From JAVBOD01 sp031551045 (GTDB lineage Bacteria > Bacteroidota > Bacteroidia > Bacteroidales > UBA932): DNA of 39,050 nucleotides. Below are positions 34,090 to 39,050 of the stretch, piece after piece. Position 1 is the stretch's first letter; the number at the start of each line of letters is the position of its first letter. Location of the stretch: assembly GCA_031551045.1 (NCBI GenBank), contig JAVBOD010000081.1, positions 1 to 39,050 of the forward strand, given 5' to 3'. Both the position numbers and the translations under genes were made by a program. The notes under the pieces are model-generated. The model was not told the DNA's origin, made no database searches, and worked only from the letters and a program-made list of their open reading frames with translations.

Positions 34090-35142
34090 ATGAAAAACAT
34101 CTTAATCACCGGCGGCGCCGGATTTATCGGTTCGCATGTAGTGCGATTATTTGTAAATAAATATCCCGATTATACGATTGTAAATTTGGATAATCTGACC
34201 TATGCCGGAAATTTGGAGAACCTGAAGGACATCGAACAAAAATCCAATTATAAATTTGTGAAAGCGGATATCTGCGATTACGAACAGATTAAAAAAATAT
34301 TCACGGAATACGCCATTACCGACGTAATTCATTTGGCCGCCGAATCGCATGTAGATCGTTCGATTACCGACCCGTTTATTTTTGCAAAAACAAATGTGTT
34401 AGGCACGTTGACCCTTTTACAAGCAGCCAAAGAATATTGGAAAGGAAATATGGAGGGCAAGCGTTTCTATCACGTTTCTACCGATGAAGTTTACGGTTCG
34501 CTGGAGCATGGAGGATTTTTTGTAGAAACTACACCTTACGACCCGAAATCGCCCTACTCGGCGTCAAAAGCCGGTTCCGACCATTTTGTACGGGCTTTTC
34601 ACAACACTTACAAATTGCCGATACTGATTAGCAATTGTTCGAATAATTATGGGCCTTACCAATTTCCCGAGAAATTAATTCCTCTCTTCATTAACAATAT
34701 TCGTCATAACAAACCGCTCCCGGTATATGGAAAAGGTGAAAATGTACGCGACTGGTTATTTGTGGAAGATCACGCCCGGGCTATCGACATCATATTCCAT
34801 AACGGGAAAATAGGTGACACCTACAACATCGGAGGTTTCAATGAATGGAAAAATATTGATTTAATCCGCTTGATGATAAAGACCGTTGACCGTTTGCTCG
34901 GCCGCCCCGAAGGCGCTTCTGAAAAATTACTTACTTACGTTACCGACCGCGCCGGGCATGATTTACGCTACGCAATCGATTCCAGCAAATTAAAAAATGA
35001 GTTAGGATGGGAACCCTCTTTACAATTTGCCGAAGGATTGGAACTCACCGTGAAATGGTATTTGGATAATCAACAATGGCTGGACAGGGTTACCAGTGGC
35101 GATTATCAGGGCTATTATGAAAAAATGTACATTAATAGATAA
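34090..35142 (+). CDS. rfbB: dTDP-glucose 4,6-dehydratase
   Basis: A 350-residue extended SDR enzyme. The NAD-binding GGAGFIGSH is at residues 8-16. The catalytic YSASK places Tyr at 156 and Lys at 160, with the preceding STDEVYGSLE containing the Asp-Glu pair used for dehydration. It makes dTDP-4-keto-6-deoxyglucose. An rfbD reductase is not present in this window, so the end product (rhamnose or another deoxysugar) is not settled here. Confidence 0.96.
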   Translation: MKNILITGGAGFIGSHVVRLFVNKYPDYTIVNLDNLTYAGNLENLKDIEQKSNYKFVKADICDYEQIKKIFTEYAITDVIHLAAESHVDRSITDPFIFAKTNVLGTLTLLQAAKEYWKGNMEGKRFYHVSTDEVYGSLEHGGFFVETTPYDPKSPYSASKAGSDHFVRAFHNTYKLPILISNCSNNYGPYQFPEKLIPLFINNIRHNKPLPVYGKGENVRDWLFVEDHARAIDIIFHNGKIGDTYNIGGFNEWKNIDLIRLMIKTVDRLLGRPEGASEKLLTYVTDRAGHDLRYAIDSSKLKNELGWEPSLQFAEGLELTVKWYLDNQQWLDRVTSGDYQGYYEKMYINR

Positions 35143-35162
35143 TTTGCAAAATTCAGAAAAGT

Positions 35163-36494
35163 ATGAAGATTACAATAGTGGGTACCGGCTATGTCGGGTT
35201 GGTTTCAGGAACTTGCTTTGCGGAAATGGGCGTGCATGTGCAATGTATTGATATCGATACCAGGAAAATCGACCGTCTGAACCAAGGAGAAATTCCTATC
35301 TATGAGCCCGGGCTGGACAGTTTGGTTCATAAAAATGTAGCCTCGGGGCGCTTACACTTCGGCACCGATTTAGCCTCTGTAATCAACGATACAGATATTG
35401 TCTTCAGCGCCGTTGGAACGCCACCCGATGAAAACGGCAGCGCCGATTTAAAATATGTGTTGGACGTAGCATGTACGGTAGGACAAAATATGAAAAAATA
35501 TATTTTGTTTGTTACCAAAAGCACGGTGCCTGTGGGAACGGCCGAATTGGTACGGAACGCCATTGCCGGCGAATTAAAAAAGCGGAATGTAGAAATTCCT
35601 TTTGATGTGGCGTCCAATCCCGAATTTCTGAAAGAAGGCGCTGCTATCGATGATTTTATGCGCCCCGACCGTATTGTGGTGGGTGTGGACAGCGACAAAG
35701 CAAAAAGTTTGATGGAGCAGCTCTATAAACCATTTACGCTGAACGGACATCCGGTACTTTTTATGGACGTGGCGTCGGCAGAAATGACAAAATATGCCGC
35801 CAACGCGATGTTGGCTACACGCATCAGCTTCATGAACGACATTGCCAACCTTTGTGAACGCTTGGGTGCAAACGTACACGAAGTACGCAAAGGAATCGGC
35901 AGCGACCCGCGCATTGGACCCCAATTCCTTTATCCCGGCTGCGGATACGGCGGTTCGTGTTTCCCGAAAGATGTGAAAGCATTGATTAAAACAGCCGCCG
36001 AAAATGGCTACGACATGCGGGTTTTGCAAGCCGTAGAAGAAGTGAACGAAATGCAAAAAGAAGTGCTGTATCAAAAACTCTATAAACATTTCGACGGTAA
36101 TTTGCGCGGCAAAACCATTGCGCTCTGGGGGCTTTCTTTCAAACCGCAAACCGACGATATGCGCGAAGCCCCATCGTTAGTACTCATCGATAAGTTACTG
36201 GCTGCCGGCTGCAAGGTACGCGTGTTCGACCCTGTGGCCATACATGAGGCGAAGCGTATTATAGGCGATAAAGTAACTTACGGAAAAGATATCTATGACA
36301 CCGTTGCCAACGCCGATGCCATTTTATTGGTAACCGAATGGAAAGAATTTCGCTTGCCCGATTGGGAAATCATCAAACAAACCATGCGTACACCTGTTAT
36401 TTTCGACGGAAGAAATATCTATGAAGGAACAGCATTAAACAGGGAGGGATTTATATATTACGGATTAGGAACAGCTCCGCATTTTACGAATTAA
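35163..36494 (+). CDS. ugd: UDP-glucose 6-dehydrogenase
   Basis: A 443-residue enzyme that oxidises UDP-glucose to UDP-glucuronate. The N-terminal Rossmann motif is GTGYVGLVSGTCFAEMG, the central PVGTAELVR and SNPEFLKEGAAIDDFMRPDRIVVG are standard, and the catalytic cysteine is C266 in GCGYGGSCFPKD. The start is 20 bases after rfbB. Its product is the substrate of the next enzyme. Confidence 0.95.
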   Translation: MKITIVGTGYVGLVSGTCFAEMGVHVQCIDIDTRKIDRLNQGEIPIYEPGLDSLVHKNVASGRLHFGTDLASVINDTDIVFSAVGTPPDENGSADLKYVLDVACTVGQNMKKYILFVTKSTVPVGTAELVRNAIAGELKKRNVEIPFDVASNPEFLKEGAAIDDFMRPDRIVVGVDSDKAKSLMEQLYKPFTLNGHPVLFMDVASAEMTKYAANAMLATRISFMNDIANLCERLGANVHEVRKGIGSDPRIGPQFLYPGCGYGGSCFPKDVKALIKTAAENGYDMRVLQAVEEVNEMQKEVLYQKLYKHFDGNLRGKTIALWGLSFKPQTDDMREAPSLVLIDKLLAAGCKVRVFDPVAIHEAKRIIGDKVTYGKDIYDTVANADAILLVTEWKEFRLPDWEIIKQTMRTPVIFDGRNIYEGTALNREGFIYYGLGTAPHFTN

Positions 36495-36543
36495 ATGAGC
36501 TTCACAGATTGCAGAATTTTAACGACTAAATAATTTGACTTAT

Positions 36544-37479
36544 ATGCGAAGAATTTTGGTTACCGGCGGCGCCGGCTTTATTGGCTCGCACTTGTGTGAA
36601 CGCTTGCTGCGGGAAGGAAATGAAGTTATTTGTCTGGATAATTATTTTACCGGATCCCGCAATAATATTCTTCATTTAATAGATAATCCCCGTTTTGAAC
36701 TGGTGCGTCACGACGTCATTAATCCGTTCATGGCGGAAGTCGATGAAATCTACAATTTAGCCTGCCCCGCATCGCCGATACATTATCAATACAACGCCAT
36801 CAAAACCATTAAAACATCGGTGATGGGTGCTATCAATATGCTGGGTTTGGCAAAACGTACCAAAGCAAAAATATTGCAAGCTTCTACCAGCGAAGTGTAC
36901 GGCGACCCGCATGTGCATCCGCAATCCGAAAGTTATTGGGGAAATGTGAATCCCGTTGGTATCCGCTCGTGCTACGACGAAGGTAAACGCTGTGCCGAAA
37001 CATTGTTCATGGATTATCACCGCCAAAACGGCGTGCGCATAAAAATCATCCGCATATTCAATACTTACGGCCCCCGCATGCATCCAAACGATGGACGGGT
37101 AGTTTCCAATTTCATTATTCAAGCGCTGCAGGGAAAAGACATCACGATTTATGGCAACGGATCGCAAACCCGCAGTTTTCAATATGTGGACGATTTGCTG
37201 GAGGCGATGATTCGCATGATGGCTACCGGCGACGATTTCATTGGCCCGGTAAATACCGGCAATCCGAACGAATTCACCATTTTGGAATTGGCACAATGGG
37301 TATTAAAACTCACCAACTCGAAATCAAAAATCGTACATTTACCGCTTCCTTCCGACGACCCTAAGCAACGCCAACCGGACATTTCGCTTGCAAAAGAAAA
37401 ATTGGGAGCTTGGGAACCAAAGACACAATTGGAAGAAGGACTGATAAAAACAATCGCCTATTTTAAAAGCGTAGTATAG
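36544..37479 (+). CDS. uxs: UDP-glucuronate decarboxylase (UDP-xylose synthase)
   Basis: A 311-residue SDR enzyme from the ATG at 36544 (an in-frame TTG at 36535 is less likely, since MRRILVTGGAGFIGSHL is the canonical start). The catalytic Tyr144 and Lys148 are in SCYDEGK, and the family marks STSEVYGDPHVHPQSE and RIFNTYGPRMHPNDGRVVSNF are present. It converts UDP-glucuronate to UDP-xylose, directly after ugd. Confidence 0.92.
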   Translation: MRRILVTGGAGFIGSHLCERLLREGNEVICLDNYFTGSRNNILHLIDNPRFELVRHDVINPFMAEVDEIYNLACPASPIHYQYNAIKTIKTSVMGAINMLGLAKRTKAKILQASTSEVYGDPHVHPQSESYWGNVNPVGIRSCYDEGKRCAETLFMDYHRQNGVRIKIIRIFNTYGPRMHPNDGRVVSNFIIQALQGKDITIYGNGSQTRSFQYVDDLLEAMIRMMATGDDFIGPVNTGNPNEFTILELAQWVLKLTNSKSKIVHLPLPSDDPKQRQPDISLAKEKLGAWEPKTQLEEGLIKTIAYFKSVV

Positions 37480-37486
37480 AAATCGT

Positions 37487-37538
37487 TTTGTTTGGCTCGT
37501 TTTTTGTACTTATCTTTGTACATAAATATGTACTTATT
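37487..37538 (+). promoter_or_regulatory. Promoter and palindrome ahead of the UpxY-like gene
   Basis: TTTG (37487-37490) is followed after 20 nt by TATCTTTG (37511-37518), a good -33/-7 pair. Just behind, GTACATAAATATGTAC (37518-37533) is a palindrome spanning the expected transcription start, and GTACTTAT occurs twice (37506-37513 and 37531-37538). This could be an operator. Confidence 0.55.
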
Positions 37539-37546
37539 TTGCAGCT

Positions 37547-38065
37547 ATGCCGCCCGATGCGAAAGACACACAACAATGGATGGTGCTATACACTAAGCCC
37601 CGAGCAGAGAAGAAGGCTTCTGAAAATTTGGAAAAACAAGGTTTTACAGTGTATCTTCCGTGTGTCACGGTAGTCAAACAATGGAGCGACCGGAAAAAGA
37701 AAATACAGGAACCGCTTTTTAAATCGTACTTATTCATCTATAGTACAAAAGCGCAAGCAGCTATTGCCGGACGAAATGAAAATATTGTGGGAGTTGTCCG
37801 CTTTAACGGACAAGCGGCAATGGTAAGAGAAGAAGAGATGGAGGCTATCCGCCGCATAGAAGCCGGAGCCGGCAACGTGGATGTAGTTGCAACGCCGCTT
37901 CTTCCCGTAGGACAAAAAGTGCGGATTAAACAGGGCAACCTGCAAGGATTAACAGGAACATTAACAGAGCATCGTGGCAGTTGCCGGGTTGCCATTGAGA
38001 TAGAAAGCCTGGGCTGCGACTTGTTGGTTGAAGTGCCGGGCGGAAATGTGGAAGAAATAAAATAA
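37547..38065 (+). CDS. upxY: UpxY-family transcription antiterminator (NusG-like)
   Basis: A 172-residue NusG paralogue. The N-terminal NGN domain (WMVLYTKPRAEKKASENLEKQGFTVYLPC, then FKSYLFIY) is followed by a KOW domain with VGQKVRIKQGNLQGLTGTL. In Bacteroides, UpxY proteins prevent premature termination in the leader of their own capsule operon. It lies directly before the flippase gene. No UpxZ-type partner gene follows within the window, unlike Bacteroides fragilis capsule loci. It has its own promoter rather than depending on rfbA. Confidence 0.88.
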   Translation: MPPDAKDTQQWMVLYTKPRAEKKASENLEKQGFTVYLPCVTVVKQWSDRKKKIQEPLFKSYLFIYSTKAQAAIAGRNENIVGVVRFNGQAAMVREEEMEAIRRIEAGAGNVDVVATPLLPVGQKVRIKQGNLQGLTGTLTEHRGSCRVAIEIESLGCDLLVEVPGGNVEEIK

Positions 38066-38067
38066 TC

Positions 38068-38085
38068 CGTTTTCAGAAGAAAACG
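38068..38085 (+). other. Hairpin after the UpxY-like gene
   Basis: CGTTTTC-AGAA-GAAAACG is a perfect 7-bp stem with a 4-nt loop, three bases after the stop codon. No T-run follows, so it is not a standard terminator; it could be a pause or regulatory hairpin before the flippase. Confidence 0.4.
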
Positions 38086-38136
38086 CGGCAGTTGCTTTCT
38101 GTAATATGGGAGTGACGAGACGGAGTTATAAAAAGG

Positions 38137-39050
38137 ATGCAAGTAAAAACATTTAGTGACAGGATTAGAAATTCTGATATTGGATCACGTCTAGTTTCAG
38201 GAGCTTTTTGGTCCGTAATAGGGAACGTAATAGGGAAAGGGCTTATGCTGCTTGCATTTATTGTAGTAGCTCGTTTACTCGGCCCTCAGGAGTATGGGGA
38301 ACTCGGTATGATTCGTTCTACTATCATCATGTTTGCATCTTTCGCAGGGGCAGGAATCGGCCTTACCGCCTCTCGCTATATTGCCTTGTACCGGAATTCG
38401 GATAGTACCAAAACAAAAGAAGTATATCTTCTTTCTCATTACTTTTCGGTTGGTTTTGCTTTCTTAATAGCCATTCTTTTATGCCTGTTTGCTCCTTTAA
38501 TAGCTACCCAGTCGTTACAAGCCCCGTACCTTACAAGCGACATACGTTTGGGAGCTATTGCTTTGCTTTTTATTGCTTTAAACAGCGCTCAAAACGGGGC
38601 TTTGTCGGGATTCGAGCGTTTTAAGTCAATAGCTATAAATACCTCTATCCAAGGCTTTGTCCAGCTTGTGTTACTGGCAGCAGGAGCTTATTTTTACGGA
38701 ATCAAAGGTGTAGTGTTAGGAATGGCTGTATCAGCTCTTGTACTATGGCTTTTAAATTACTACTCTATCCGGGCAAGCATCTCCAGAGAATCTTTAAAGG
38801 ACATTACCTGGCGAACTATCAGTAAGGATACTGTAGCTGTTCTTTGGAAATTTTCCTTGCCGTCTGTCATGTCTTCTATTCTTGTTATTCCCGTATTGTG
38901 GTGGTGTAAAACATTTGTAGTGCAAGAAGCAGGCTTTGAACCCATGGCCAATTACGATGTGGCCGAACAGTGGAATACTATCATCCTTTTTATCCCGGCC
39001 ACACTATCCGGAATGATTATTCCGATACTTGCCAATACTTTGGTGGAAGG
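38137..39050 (+). CDS. Polysaccharide flippase (Wzx/MATE-like), C-terminus beyond the window
   Basis: An open frame of 304 codons from the ATG at 38137 to the right edge. It starts MQVKTFSDRIRNSDIGSRLVSGAFWSVIG and continues with ARLLGPQEYGELGMIRSTIIMFASFAGAGIGLTASRYIA, the classic N-terminus of oligosaccharide flippases. At least seven hydrophobic segments are visible. It should flip undecaprenyl-linked repeat units across the inner membrane. Its position behind the sugar-nucleotide genes and UpxY fits a capsule or O-antigen locus that continues to the right. Confidence 0.9.
   Translation, partial: MQVKTFSDRIRNSDIGSRLVSGAFWSVIGNVIGKGLMLLAFIVVARLLGPQEYGELGMIRSTIIMFASFAGAGIGLTASRYIALYRNSDSTKTKEVYLLSHYFSVGFAFLIAILLCLFAPLIATQSLQAPYLTSDIRLGAIALLFIALNSAQNGALSGFERFKSIAINTSIQGFVQLVLLAAGAYFYGIKGVVLGMAVSALVLWLLNYYSIRASISRESLKDITWRTISKDTVAVLWKFSLPSVMSSILVIPVLWWCKTFVVQEAGFEPMANYDVAEQWNTIILFIPATLSGMIIPILANTLVE

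Noticed and set aside
32545..37479. A complete dTDP-rhamnose pathway
   Set aside because: rfbA, rfbC and rfbB are present but no rfbD reductase is found in the window, so rhamnose cannot be claimed as the product from this sequence alone.

Overview
The window looks like a chromosomal segment of a Bacteroidota bacterium, most likely order Bacteroidales. The signs are Bacteroidetes-type promoters (TTTG about 18-19 nt before TAnnTTTG), the almost complete lack of Shine-Dalgarno sequences, a type IX secretion (T9SS) C-terminal sorting domain, an UpxY-type NusG paralogue in front of a surface-polysaccharide locus, an OstA-like/SurA/IMP dehydrogenase operon and an LptA-like protein. I did not assign a species.

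Layout. 1-4300 is housekeeping: purE (minus, cut by the left edge), then hpt-adk-obg on the plus strand, then a small lipoprotein and an SPFH/Arc-family pair on the minus strand. 4590-16123 is the accessory region: a 2378-residue secreted SpvB/FG-GAP/RHS protein with a putative HNH-type nuclease tip, followed by AT-rich toxin and immunity genes. These are an unknown candidate immunity gene, a secreted barnase-like RNase with a barstar-like partner, a second secreted protein with a related leader but a different tip plus its candidate immunity gene, an orphan HEYGH fragment, and a lipoprotein whose start appears frameshifted. The region ends with a small T9SS-sorted protein that carries one RHS-like YD motif. 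16200-17407 holds rpsF-rpsR-rplI with a clear promoter, a 5' hairpin and a terminator. 17536-19727 holds interspersed inverted repeats, a DUF gene, a YhcH-family gene, a radical SAM gene and tRNA-His. 19855-24381 encodes a three-part MacA/FtsX-permease/TolC export system. 24604-26644 carries efp and glyA. 26624-32419 is a minus-strand envelope operon (guaB, a SurA-like lipoprotein, SurA, OstA-like). 32545-39050 is a surface-polysaccharide locus: rfbA, rfbC, rfbB, UDP-glucose dehydrogenase, UDP-glucuronate decarboxylase, an UpxY-like antiterminator and a flippase cut by the right edge.

The most striking signal lies in the toxin array. The two secreted toxin-like genes share a leader of about 85 residues and then diverge completely. 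Inside each leader-coding sequence, at the end of the signal peptide, sits a 15-bp hairpin. Between the two copies the stem is kept by three double compensatory changes and four G-U-compatible changes. This suggests selection on a DNA or RNA fold at a place where toxin modules are swapped. Other points of interest are a double zinc ribbon and a discoidin-like domain inserted into the secreted RHS protein, a tRNA-His with two adjacent U-U mismatches in its acceptor stem, and a probable S6:S18 leader hairpin at the 5' end of the rpsF transcript.
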